From positions 2,170,001 through 2,234,000 of the forward strand of contig NZ_CP035544.1 of the NCBI RefSeq assembly GCF_004139715.1: a stretch of 64,000 bases of DNA. Direction: 5' to 3'. This DNA is from Muriicola soli. Its GTDB lineage: Bacteria; Bacteroidota; Bacteroidia; Flavobacteriales; Flavobacteriaceae. The stretch's first letter is position 1, and every line of letters begins with the position of its first letter. The translations under genes and the position numbers were made by a program. The notes below the pieces were generated by a model that saw only the letters and a list, made by a program, of their open reading frames with translations, was not told the DNA's origin and did no database searches. Below, in pieces: positions 55,771 through 64,000 of the stretch.

Positions 55771-57897
55771 TTAAGCGGTTACCCCTTTGGTTGCTTTTAT
55801 TACCTCTTCTGCAATATTTGATGGTGTTTCTGCGTAATGCGCAAACTCCATAGTACTCGTTGCCCTACCAGAAGATAGTGTCCTCAAAGCAGTGACATAA
55901 CCGAACATTTCTGAAAGTGGCACTTCTGCCTTGATCACCTTAGCTCCTGCTCTGTCGTCCATCGCATTTACCTGGCCTCTTCTTCTGTTAAGGTCACCTA
56001 CGATATCTCCCATGTTTTCTTCAGGAGTAAGTACCTCAACTTTCATTATAGGTTCCATAAGTACAGCGCGTGCAGCTTTTGCAGCTTGCTTATATCCAAG
56101 TTTGGCAGCCAATTCAAAAGACAGGGAGTCTGAATCCACAGGGTGGAAAGAACCGTCTTTTAGAATTATCTTCATGCTGTCCATTTCAAATCCGGCCAAA
56201 GGACCGTTTTTCATCGCTTCTTTAAAGCCTTTCTCAACAGAAGGAATATATTCTTTTGGAATGTTCCCTCCCTTGATCATATTCACAAACTCCAGTCCGG
56301 GTTTTTCTTCAGTAGAAGGTTCCATGGTAAATACGATATCCGCGAACTTACCTCTACCCCCTGTTTGTTTCTTATATGTTTCCCTGTGATCTGCTGAACG
56401 GGTGATAGCTTCCTTGTACTCAACCTGAGGCTGACCCTGGTTAACATCTACCTTAAATTCCCTGCGCAGACGGTCTGTAATAATATCGAGGTGCAGTTCT
56501 CCCATCCCCGAAATAATAGTCTGACCTGAGGCCTCATCTGTTTTAACCTGAAAGGTTGGATCTTCCTCAGCCAGTTTGGCAAGGGCCATACCCAACTTAT
56601 CTACATCAGCCTTGGTTTTAGGCTCAACCGCGATCCCGATAACCGGATCTGGGAAGTTCATACTTTCAAGAACAATAGGGTGCTTCTCATCAGAAAGCGT
56701 ATCCCCTGTCTTGATGTCTTTGAAACCAACAGCAGCTCCAATATCTCCAGCCGCAATTGAATCAACGGCGTTTTGCTTGTTGGAATGCATCTGGTAAATA
56801 CGAGAGATCCTCTCCTTGTTACCAGATCTGTTATTCAACACGTAAGATCCCGCATCCAGTTTTCCTGAATACGCTCTAAAGAAAGCCAATCGACCTACAA
56901 AAGGATCAGTGGCAATTTTAAAAGCAAGGGCAGCAAAAGGCTCTTTAATATCCGGTTTCCTTGAGACTTTAGCCTCGGTTTCAGGATTTATTCCGACGAT
57001 AGCATCCTTGTCTAAGGGCGAAGGAAGGTATCGGCATACGGCATCAAGTAAAAACTGAACCCCTTTATTCTTAAAGGAAGAACCACAGATCATTGGAATG
57101 ATACTCATGTCCATTACCGCAGCTCTCAAAGCAGCGTGTACCTCGTCTTCCGTGATAGAGTCTTCATCTTCGAAGAATTTCTCCATCAGACTTTCATCGT
57201 ATTCAGCAACGGCCTCAATCAACGCAGCTCTGTATTCCTTTACCTCAGCTTGCATTTCAGCCGGAATGTCAATCACATCGAAGGTTGCACCTAAGTCCTC
57301 CTCATTCCATACAATGGCCCGGTTTTTTACCAGATCCACAATTCCTTTAAAATCAGCTTCATCACCAATGGGAAGTACAATAGGTACAGCGTTGGATTTC
57401 AACATGTCCTTAACCTGTTTGCACACGTTGAGGAAGTTGGCACCCTGACGGTCCATTTTGTTGACAAATCCCATTCTTGGCACCTTGTAATTGTCTGCCA
57501 GACGCCAGTTAGTCTCAGACTGAGGTTCAACCCCGTCTACGGCGCTAAAAAGGAAAACGAGACCATCGAGAACCCGTAAAGACCGGTTCACCTCAACAGT
57601 AAAGTCAACGTGGCCGGGAGTATCGATAATATTAAAATGGTAAGGCTTTGACTCCGGAGTCATTTGCCCATTCTTCATGGGAAAATTCCAGGTACAGGTG
57701 GTTGCTGCGGAAGTAATAGTAATTCCGCGCTCCTGCTCCTGCTCCATCCAATCCATGGTAGCCGCTCCATCGTGAACTTCTCCAATTTTATGGCTTACAC
57801 CAGTGTAAAAAAGGATTCGTTCGGTAGTGGTGGTTTTACCGGCATCAATATGAGCGGCAATACCTATATTTCTTGTATAATTTAAATCTCTAGCCAT
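55771..57897 (-). CDS. fusA: elongation factor G
   Basis: 708 residues. Translocation GTPase with P-loop [15 protein letters not shown], switch [22 protein letters not shown] and NKMDRQGAN. It has the usual domains II to V, with domain [18 protein letters not shown]. Between rpsG and rpsJ as in the str operon. Confidence 0.98.
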   Translation of the reverse strand: MARDLNYTRNIGIAAHIDAGKTTTTERILFYTGVSHKIGEVHDGAATMDWMEQEQERGITITSAATTCTWNFPMKNGQMTPESKPYHFNIIDTPGHVDFTVEVNRSLRVLDGLVFLFSAVDGVEPQSETNWRLADNYKVPRMGFVNKMDRQGANFLNVCKQVKDMLKSNAVPIVLPIGDEADFKGIVDLVKNRAIVWNEEDLGATFDVIDIPAEMQAEVKEYRAALIEAVAEYDESLMEKFFEDEDSITEDEVHAALRAAVMDMSIIPMICGSSFKNKGVQFLLDAVCRYLPSPLDKDAIVGINPETEAKVSRKPDIKEPFAALAFKIATDPFVGRLAFFRAYSGKLDAGSYVLNNRSGNKERISRIYQMHSNKQNAVDSIAAGDIGAAVGFKDIKTGDTLSDEKHPIVLESMNFPDPVIGIAVEPKTKADVDKLGMALAKLAEEDPTFQVKTDEASGQTIISGMGELHLDIITDRLRREFKVDVNQGQPQVEYKEAITRSADHRETYKKQTGGRGKFADIVFTMEPSTEEKPGLEFVNMIKGGNIPKEYIPSVEKGFKEAMKNGPLAGFEMDSMKIILKDGSFHPVDSDSLSFELAAKLGYKQAAKAARAVLMEPIMKVEVLTPEENMGDIVGDLNRRRGQVNAMDDRAGAKVIKAEVPLSEMFGYVTALRTLSSGRATSTMEFAHYAETPSNIAEEVIKATKGVTA

Positions 57898-57905
57898 CTT
57901 GCGTA

Positions 57906-58382
57906 TTAGAATCTAAAGTGAGAGAATGCTTTATTGGCCTCAGCCATCTTATGAGTATCAACTCGCTTTTTCACCGCCGCGCCCTCTTCTTTAGCCGCTG
58001 CAAGAATTTCTGCAGCCAGCTTCTGAGCCATCGACTTTTCGTTTCTTTTTCTTGAAAAACTGATCAACCATTTCATGGCGGTAGAAATCTTGCGGTCCGG
58101 TCTGATCTGCATCGGGATCTGGAATGTTGCTCCCCCAACCCTTCGGCTTCTTACTTCAACGTGAGGCATTACATTGGAAAGTGCATCTTTCCATAATTCC
58201 AAACCTGACTTCTCTTCGTCAGTCTTCTTTTCTTCTACGATATCAATTGCATCGTAAAACACCTTAAAGGCTACCGACTTTTTTCCGTCCCACATCATCA
58301 TGTTTACAAAACGGGTTACCAGCTGATCATTGAATCTCGGATCTGGTAAAAGTGGTCTTTTCTTTGCCTGTCTTTTTCTCAT
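57906..58382 (-). CDS. rpsG: 30S ribosomal protein S7
   Basis: 158 residues; [17 protein letters not shown] start and [20 protein letters not shown]. Initiates assembly of the 30S head. Confidence 0.98.
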   Translation of the reverse strand: MRKRQAKKRPLLPDPRFNDQLVTRFVNMMMWDGKKSVAFKVFYDAIDIVEEKKTDEEKSGLELWKDALSNVMPHVEVRSRRVGGATFQIPMQIRPDRKISTAMKWLISFSRKRNEKSMAQKLAAEILAAAKEEGAAVKKRVDTHKMAEANKAFSHFRF

Positions 58383-58404
58383 TGCTTCTTTTTAAAAGTG
58401 TTGC

Positions 58405-58779
58405 TTACTTTTTGGGTCTTTTGGCGCCGTACTTAGATCGTCTCTGAGTTCTGCCGGCTACACCTGCAGTGTCCAAAGCTCCTCTCACGATGTGATATCT
58501 AACTCCTGGCAAATCCTTCACCCTTCCGCCTCTAACCAATACTATCGAGTGCTCTTGAAGATTGTGTCCTTCTCCGGGGATGTATGCGTTTACTTCTTTT
58601 CCGTTGGTTAACCTAACCCTGGCTACTTTTCTCATAGCCGAGTTTGGTTTCTTCGGTGTAGTTGTATAAACACGCGTACAAACCCCCCTTCGCTGGGGAC
58701 ACGAATCCAAAGCAGCCGATTTACTCTTCTTGGTAATTGTGGCCCTTCCTTTTCGTACTAATTGTGAAATTGTTGGCAT
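58405..58779 (-). CDS. rpsL: 30S ribosomal protein S12
   Basis: 124 residues from ATG 58779 ([12 protein letters not shown]). An in-frame ATG at 58824 would add 15 residues and overlap the promoter boxes, so it is rejected. [19 protein letters not shown] carries the conserved decoding-site Lys, and the second conserved Lys lies in [15 protein letters not shown]. First gene of the super-operon. Confidence 0.98.
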   Translation of the reverse strand: MPTISQLVRKGRATITKKSKSAALDSCPQRRGVCTRVYTTTPKKPNSAMRKVARVRLTNGKEVNAYIPGEGHNLQEHSIVLVRGGRVKDLPGVRYHIVRGALDTAGVAGRTQRRSKYGAKRPKK

Positions 58780-58821
58780 AAATTTTACTCTAAAATAATG
58801 ATAGCCCCTTTTAAGGGTCGG

Positions 58822-58852
58822 CAAATGTAGTAATTATTAAACATAATTCAAA
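58822..58852 (-). promoter_or_regulatory. promoter of the ribosomal super-operon
   Basis: On the minus strand TTTG (58849-58852), a 19-nt spacer and TACATTTG (58822-58829): a full match to the Bacteroidota consensus TTTG-N19-TAnnTTTG. Transcription should start near 58815, giving a leader of about 36 bases, headed by CCCTTAAAAGGG (58805-58816), which can fold into a small hairpin. Confidence 0.75.
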
Positions 58853-59204
58853 CGGTTGACAACGAATTTTATAGCTTTTTAAAATTCCTTTTATAGAGCT
58901 GTGTAAAATCCCCATCTCAACAGCGAATTTTCTTTCCTATATATATAAGGTATAAGGTTAAATGCATTTTGTGATTCTCAATTATTACACCCGGTAGTCT
59001 TTTTTACAATTTGTGCGCTTTGACTGGTATCACAACCACATTTCTTTTAATCCGCTGAATGGCTTTGCTAATGGTTTCCTCCAACGGGTTGTGAGTAATG
59101 CGAAAATGACAAATCGGTCTGCCTCAAATAAATAGGATCGTTATCTATTACGGATTTATAAAGAATATGTTAAAATTTTTTAAATATGGTGGGCTGGGAT
59201 TCCT
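58853..59204. other. AT-rich intergenic stretch between rpsL promoter and susC control region
   Basis: No coding region of credible length. It contains scattered A/T runs and a weak inverted repeat (CACAACC near 59031, GGTTGTG near 59084). I see no tRNA, repeat array or element in it. Confidence 0.5.
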
Positions 59205-59228
59205 CTTTAAGGGAATTATCTCTTAAAG
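59205..59228. promoter_or_regulatory. 24-bp palindrome ahead of susC, possible operator
   Basis: CTTTAAGGGA-ATTA-TCTCTTAAAG: two 10-base arms, complementary except for one G-T pair, 4-base centre. It ends 12 bases before a perfect TAnnTTTG (59240-59247). Confidence 0.45.
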
Positions 59229-59239
59229 TTTTATTAAAA

Positions 59240-59274
59240 TAAGTTTGGATTATTAACATAGAATTGTGATTTTC
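59240..59274 (+). promoter_or_regulatory. candidate susC promoter(s)
   Basis: TAAGTTTG at 59240-59247 is a full -7 match (start near 59254). Alternatively its TTTG (59244-59247) acts as -33 with a 19-nt spacer to TGATTTTC (59267-59274), giving a leader of about 22 bases before ATG 59303. Confidence 0.45.
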
Positions 59275-59302
59275 GCACTTAGCTAATTCAAATAATTTAA
59301 AA

Positions 59303-62300
59303 ATGAGAACAAATTTAAATGGAATCTTGACGCTACTATTGGCGTTTGTTGTGCATTTGACCTTTGCGCAGGAGAAGACGGTCTCCGGTACCGTAACGGA
59401 CCAGGACGGACTTCCGCTTCCAGGAGTAAACATCGTAATTGAAGGTAGTACTTCCGGTACTCAAACCGATTTCGATGGAAATTACTCCATCAGAGGAAGT
59501 GCAGGTCAGACTCTTCTTTTTAGCTACATCGGACAAAGAGATGTACGGATTACAATTGGAGCCAGTAACACTATCAACGTGCAAATGCAGGAGGATGCTC
59601 AGGCGCTTGAAGAAGTTGTGGTAACGGCACAAGGTATTAAGAAAGAGAAGCAGGCCCTGGGGTATGCAGTTTCTGAAGTTAGTGATGAACTGCTTGAGCA
59701 ACGTGCCGAGGGTGATGTTGGTCGTATCTTAACAGGTAAGGCTTCGGGGGTTAACATCCAGGCCCAGAGTGGTCTTTCCGGTTCTGGTACCAGTATTATC
59801 ATCAGGGGTCTTAGTACTTTTAGTGGTAGTAACCAGCCCTTGTTTATTGTTGACGGCGTACCCTTTGACAGTGGTACTAACGGACAATCCCAGGGCGGAG
59901 GTGGTAACAGCTTCGTTGATGGAAACAACGGTTCCAGTAGATTCCTTGATTTGGATCCCAATAATATCGAAAGTGTAAACGTATTAAAAGGTTTGGCAGC
60001 AGCCACCCTTTATGGTACTGCTGGTCGTAACGGGGTTATCCTTATTACTACCAAGAACGGTGCTGCAGGATCGGGTCAGGCAAAGAAAAACGAAGTAACG
60101 GTTAGCAGCTCGATGTTTATCAACGAGATCGCTTCTCTTCCCGATTACCAGGATGAATTCGGTAACGGATTCGACCAGGCCTTCGGTTGGTTCTTCAGTA
60201 ACTGGGGACCGAGCTTTGACAGAGATGGCGTAGCAGGTTGGGGAACTCAGGCAGCTATAGACGATGCAGGAACACTTGCTCATCCCTACTCTACTTCAAC
60301 TTCAGCCATCCAGGCTGCTTTCCCCGAGTTTCAGGGAGCAAGGTACCCATGGAGGCCTTATGATAGTGTTGAGAAATTCTTTAAGCAAGGTGTAGTTCAA
60401 ACCAACTCGGTTAACATCAACGGTTCATCTGATGATGGAAGCATGAGTTATAACATGAACTTCGGTCACCTTGACGATCAAGGTTTTACACCGGGTAACA
60501 ACCTTAGAAGATATACAGTTGGTCTAGGGGGTAGAGCAGTGCTCTCCAACAAGATCACCGCATCAGGTACGCTGAACTTCGCTAATACAAACTTCCAGTC
60601 GCCTCCGGTTGCTGCAAGTACAGGTAACAGTGTGTTTGGAACTGGATCTTCAGTATTTGCCAACGTATTCTATACACCAAGGAGTGTCGACATTCAGGGA
60701 TTGCCTTTTGAAAGTCCTGTAGACGGATCCAGTGTTTACTATCGTCAAAACAATAGTATCCAGCATCCACTTTGGACCGTAAAAAACTCCAAGACAGAAC
60801 AGGATACCAAAAGGGTTTTTGGAAACATGGCCTTAGTATATGACATAAATGATAACCTTAACATCACTTACCGTTTCGGTTTGGATGTCTATAGTGAAAA
60901 TAACATCACCTCTCAGAACAAAGGTGGTATTGGAGGTAGTGTAGCTACCCAAAGTGGTATCCTCCAGACCTGGAACAATACCAATACCTTATTCGATCAC
61001 AACCTGATCCTTACCGGACAGTACGAGATCTCTGAGAAAGTTGGTTTCAGTTTCAACCTTGGTGCTACCACCAGAAGTGAAAAATTCGATCAGAATGGTG
61101 TGGCTAGTTCAGGACAGCAAGTATTTGGCGTACTGCGTCACTTTAACTTCTCCCTTTTTGAGCCTATCCAATTTTTACAAGAGCGTAATATTGCCGGGGT
61201 TTATGGGCAGTTTGATTTTGACTACGATCGTATGATCTATCTTACATTAGCCGGAAGGAATGACTGGGTATCTAACCTGTCTCAAGACAACCGCGCTATC
61301 TTCTACCCCAGTGCAAGTTTATCGCTTATTCCTACCAAGTTTATTCCTGGTCTTCAAAGCGAGAATGGTATAAACTATATGAAACTTAGAGCAGGTTATG
61401 GAACATCGGCTAACTTCCCAACGGGATATCCGGTTGCTTCTACCCTGATCCTTGATACACAGAACTTCCAGGACGGAGACGGAAACAATACCGTAACCAA
61501 TGTAAGTGCTAACTTATTGGGTAACCCCAATCTAAAGCCTGAACTTTTGGAAGAACTAGAATTTGGTGTTGAGACTCGTCTCTTCGGAAGCCGTCTTACT
61601 TTAGATGCCTCCTACTATACCAGAACCACTGAGGATCTTATTATTGATCGTCCTCTTGACCCATCCACAGGTTTTACAACTACTCAAACTAACGTTGGGG
61701 AAATCAAGTCCTGGGGTGCGGAAGTAGATGCTACCCTGGCTCTTGTTAGAGGTCAGGAATCAGGAGATCTTGATTGGAGCTTAAATGCAAACTGGTTCTT
61801 TAACGAATCTGAAGTAACTGATCTCGGATTGGATGCAGAAGATATTATTTTTGCTGGTTTTACCAACCTTGGTAATGCTGCGCGAGTAGGTGAGCCTCTC
61901 GGAATAATGTTAGGTACAAGAATTCAGCGCGATGCAGATGACAACTTTGTCGTTGATGCAAATGGAGATTATATCGAGGAAAATGGTCTATTCGAAATTG
62001 GTGACCCTAACCCCGATTGGGTATTGAACATTGGGAATAGCTTTAGCTACAAGAACTTTAATTTTAACTTCTTGTTTAACTATACCCATGGTGGAGATAT
62101 CTATTCCAGAACCGCTTCTGTACTAATTGGTAGGGGTCTTACAACTGATGTTGTAGACCGTTTGAACACCTTTATCCTTCCTGGGGTAAAAGGAGATGGA
62201 ACACCTAACGATGTTCAGATCAACAACTCTACATTCTACTTTAACAATGTATTGTTCGGGCCAGATGAACTAGGGGTATTCGATGCATCTACCTTCAGAT

Positions 62301-62539
62301 TACAAGAAGTTTCTTTAGGGTACAGCGTTCCGTCTAAATTCTTAGATAAAACACCTTTTGGTTCCTTAAGCTTTACGGTATCCGGATTCAACATGTGGTA
62401 CGAAGCCATTAACATTCCCAAGGGTACGAACTTCGATCCTAACGTGGCCGGTGTTGGTATTGGAAATGGTAGAGGATTTGATTATCTTAATGGACCAAGT
62501 TCAAGAAGATATGGATTCAGTGTAAAAGCTTCATTTTAA
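59303..62539 (+). CDS. SusC/RagA-family TonB-linked outer membrane protein
   Basis: 1078 residues. Signal peptide ends LTFAQ. A carboxypeptidase-regulatory domain follows (VSGTVTDQDGLPLPGVNI ... DFDGNYSI), then the TonB box-like ALEEVVVTAQG, the plug (IIIRGLSTFSGSNQPLFIVDGVP) and a long barrel ending RRYGFSVKASF. It forms the import channel under a SusD lid lipoprotein, and the ligand is unknown (glycan or peptide). The susD-like gene follows 18 bases downstream. No enzyme of a polysaccharide utilisation locus is within the window. Confidence 0.95.
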   Translation: MRTNLNGILTLLLAFVVHLTFAQEKTVSGTVTDQDGLPLPGVNIVIEGSTSGTQTDFDGNYSIRGSAGQTLLFSYIGQRDVRITIGASNTINVQMQEDAQALEEVVVTAQGIKKEKQALGYAVSEVSDELLEQRAEGDVGRILTGKASGVNIQAQSGLSGSGTSIIIRGLSTFSGSNQPLFIVDGVPFDSGTNGQSQGGGGNSFVDGNNGSSRFLDLDPNNIESVNVLKGLAAATLYGTAGRNGVILITTKNGAAGSGQAKKNEVTVSSSMFINEIASLPDYQDEFGNGFDQAFGWFFSNWGPSFDRDGVAGWGTQAAIDDAGTLAHPYSTSTSAIQAAFPEFQGARYPWRPYDSVEKFFKQGVVQTNSVNINGSSDDGSMSYNMNFGHLDDQGFTPGNNLRRYTVGLGGRAVLSNKITASGTLNFANTNFQSPPVAASTGNSVFGTGSSVFANVFYTPRSVDIQGLPFESPVDGSSVYYRQNNSIQHPLWTVKNSKTEQDTKRVFGNMALVYDINDNLNITYRFGLDVYSENNITSQNKGGIGGSVATQSGILQTWNNTNTLFDHNLILTGQYEISEKVGFSFNLGATTRSEKFDQNGVASSGQQVFGVLRHFNFSLFEPIQFLQERNIAGVYGQFDFDYDRMIYLTLAGRNDWVSNLSQDNRAIFYPSASLSLIPTKFIPGLQSENGINYMKLRAGYGTSANFPTGYPVASTLILDTQNFQDGDGNNTVTNVSANLLGNPNLKPELLEELEFGVETRLFGSRLTLDASYYTRTTEDLIIDRPLDPSTGFTTTQTNVGEIKSWGAEVDATLALVRGQESGDLDWSLNANWFFNESEVTDLGLDAEDIIFAGFTNLGNAARVGEPLGIMLGTRIQRDADDNFVVDANGDYIEENGLFEIGDPNPDWVLNIGNSFSYKNFNFNFLFNYTHGGDIYSRTASVLIGRGLTTDVVDRLNTFILPGVKGDGTPNDVQINNSTFYFNNVLFGPDELGVFDASTFRLQEVSLGYSVPSKFLDKTPFGSLSFTVSGFNMWYEAINIPKGTNFDPNVAGVGIGNGRGFDYLNGPSSRRYGFSVKASF

Positions 62540-62557
62540 TTAAAATAAAAATTGATC

Positions 62558-64000
62558 ATGAAAAACATATTTAAATATTTAAGTATTGGTTTGATCGGTG
62601 GAGTCCTTTTCACAGGGTGCGAAACCACCAATCTGGACCTTGCGGATAACCCGAATGCCCTGACACCTGCTCAGGCAGATCCGGACTTCTATTTGAACGA
62701 AGTTCAGGTTAGATTCGCACGAGTTGTTGAATCTCTGGGAGAGACAGGTGCTGAGACAGTGCGTATGGAATGGATGGGTAGTAGAAACTACCAGAATGCC
62801 TATTCACCTCAGAACTTTGATGGAAGCTGGGAAGATGCTTACCAGGAAATAATTAAGAACGGTCGGGATTTGGCGCCTCTTGCAGAAGAAGCAGGCCTTG
62901 TACATCACCTTGCCATTGCGCAATTGATTGAAGCGTACACCATTACCCTATTAGTAGATTATTTTGGTGATATTCCATATTCTGAAGCTATTGGAGGTGC
63001 GGACAACTTAAATCCGGCACCTGATAGTGGCGCTGACATTTATGCAGCGGCTCTGGCTTTGGCAGATCAGGCTATTGCTAATTTCAATGCGACAGCCTTG
63101 GCAGATCCGGATATCGACTTCTATTATGACGGAGACTGGGATGCATGGGTAAAGGCAGCTAATACTTTAAAAATGAGGTTACATCTTAATTTAGGAAATG
63201 CCTCAGCTTTTAACAGTATTGTAAGTAGTGGAAATTACATTTCTTCAACTGATGACGATTTCCAGTTTCAGTGGGGGGCAAATGCTGTTCAACCAGATAC
63301 AAGACATCCTAACTACGCTCAGAACTATACCGTAACCGGTGGTGGTGACTACGCCTCTGTTTGGATGATGAATCTTATGGATACTTCGGATGATCCTCGT
63401 ATTCGTTATTACTATTACCGTCAGAACGATGGTACTCCAGGATCTAACGATGTCAATGGTGACCCTGTGCCTCCAAATGAGGAAACATTAGACTGTTCTT
63501 TGCAATCACCTCCTCCACAGTATGTAGCTGGTGGCTTTCCATTCTGTACTCTAGACAATGGGTACTGGGGAAGAAATCACGGTAACAACTCAGGTATTCC
63601 ACCAGATGGATTATTGAGGACTGCAGTTGGAGTTTACCCACAGGCAGGTCAGTTTGATGATAACAGTTTCTCTGAAACCAGTTTAGGAACTGGTGGTGGT
63701 GGAGCAGGAATTACTCCTGTAATCCTTGCCTCTACAGTCGATTTTTGGAGAGCGGAATTAGCTATGAACAGCAGCCCTGCATCTGGAAAAGCCTTTGTTT
63801 TGGCTGGAGTTACCAAGTCTATCAACAAGGTAACCACTTTTGGATCACTCGATGCAACAGCTGACCTTTCATTCGAGCCTTCGGCTACAGATATTTCTGA
63901 TTTTATAGCCTCTGTTGATGCTGCTTTTGATGCTGCTGATGATGAAGGTAAATGGAACATCATGGCAGAGCAATTCTTTATTGCTCTTAAAGGTAACGGC
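62558..64000 (+). CDS. SusD/RagB-family lipoprotein (partial, runs off the window)
   Basis: 481 codons open to the window end, no stop. Lipobox LFTGC (Cys21), then ETTNLDLADNPNALT, typical of SusD-like nutrient-binding lipoproteins. TPR-like helices with LIEAYTITLLVDYFGDIPYSEA and WVKAANTLKMRLHLNL are family hallmarks. It caps the SusC channel. The 3' end lies beyond 64000. Confidence 0.93.
   Translation, partial: MKNIFKYLSIGLIGGVLFTGCETTNLDLADNPNALTPAQADPDFYLNEVQVRFARVVESLGETGAETVRMEWMGSRNYQNAYSPQNFDGSWEDAYQEIIKNGRDLAPLAEEAGLVHHLAIAQLIEAYTITLLVDYFGDIPYSEAIGGADNLNPAPDSGADIYAAALALADQAIANFNATALADPDIDFYYDGDWDAWVKAANTLKMRLHLNLGNASAFNSIVSSGNYISSTDDDFQFQWGANAVQPDTRHPNYAQNYTVTGGGDYASVWMMNLMDTSDDPRIRYYYYRQNDGTPGSNDVNGDPVPPNEETLDCSLQSPPPQYVAGGFPFCTLDNGYWGRNHGNNSGIPPDGLLRTAVGVYPQAGQFDDNSFSETSLGTGGGGAGITPVILASTVDFWRAELAMNSSPASGKAFVLAGVTKSINKVTTFGSLDATADLSFEPSATDISDFIASVDAAFDAADDEGKWNIMAEQFFIALKGNG

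Noticed and set aside
55931-56389. 152-codon plus-strand ORF opposite fusA
   Set aside because: Antisense to a conserved EF-G region; no independent signals.
58853-59302. tRNA or small RNA in the rpsL-susC gap
   Set aside because: No cloverleaf, CCA end or strong stem with T run was found apart from the palindrome reported.
1-64000. CRISPR array, prophage or insertion sequence
   Set aside because: No regularly spaced repeats, integrase, transposase or phage structural genes were seen on either strand.

Overview
The window looks like a chromosomal segment of a marine member of the Flavobacteriaceae (Bacteroidota). The evidence is a SusC/SusD pair, an ECF sigma/FecR/TonB-receptor unit with an STN domain, many Bacteroidota-type lipoproteins, flavobacterial -33/-7 promoter elements (TTTG, about 19 nt, TAnnTTTG), a green-type proteorhodopsin paired with a retinal-forming Blh oxygenase, and Cys-poor L36 and S14 ribosomal proteins. 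No tRNA, rRNA, insertion sequence, prophage or CRISPR array was seen. The genus cannot be fixed from the sequence alone.

Layout. 1-15 kb: mixed housekeeping and accessory genes: a frameshifted M20 peptidase, a PLP-dependent cysteine/cystathionine synthase, an FtsX-type permease, a NamZ/DUF1343 lipoprotein, a sterol-desaturase-like hydroxylase, a YkgJ cysteine-cluster protein, a methyltransferase, a metzincin-like lipoprotein, queE, an exported RidA, a HerA-like ATPase, two exported proteins, an alpha/beta hydrolase, a VOC protein and an NmrA-like reductase. 15-22 kb: membrane proteins, an esterase lipoprotein, a 51-residue lipoprotein, an M13 peptidase, folD and ffh. 22-30 kb: a repeat-rich acidic lipoprotein divergent from an ECF sigma/FecR/STN-TonB receptor operon, then the blh-proteorhodopsin divergent pair. 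30-41.6 kb: argS, a small unknown gene, a frameshifted SDR-DUF2867 gene, two guanidino-modifying enzymes in tandem, gltA, a glycogen synthase, eno and carA. 41.6-58.8 kb: one continuous leftward str-S10-spc-alpha ribosomal super-operon from rpsL to rplQ, closed by an intrinsic terminator. 58.8-64 kb: a divergent control region and a susC-susD pair; susD runs off the end.

How it fits together. The ribosomal genes follow the classical order without gaps and include rpmJ and rpmD, both short. A strong promoter match lies just upstream of rpsL. The proteorhodopsin has the proton-pump residues (Asp88, Thr92, Glu99, Lys225), and Blh can supply retinal from beta-carotene; carotenoid genes must lie elsewhere. 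Two genes (M20 peptidase and SDR-DUF2867) are each broken by the loss of one G in a G run. Restoring one G rejoins both proteins, so base-calling error is at least as likely as true decay.

The points most worth following are the rhodopsin/Blh unit with a possible antenna-binding glycine, the repeat lipoprotein beside the sigma/anti-sigma/receptor operon, a 34-codon ORF with a terminator-like hairpin inside the S10 operon, and a 24-bp palindrome in front of susC.
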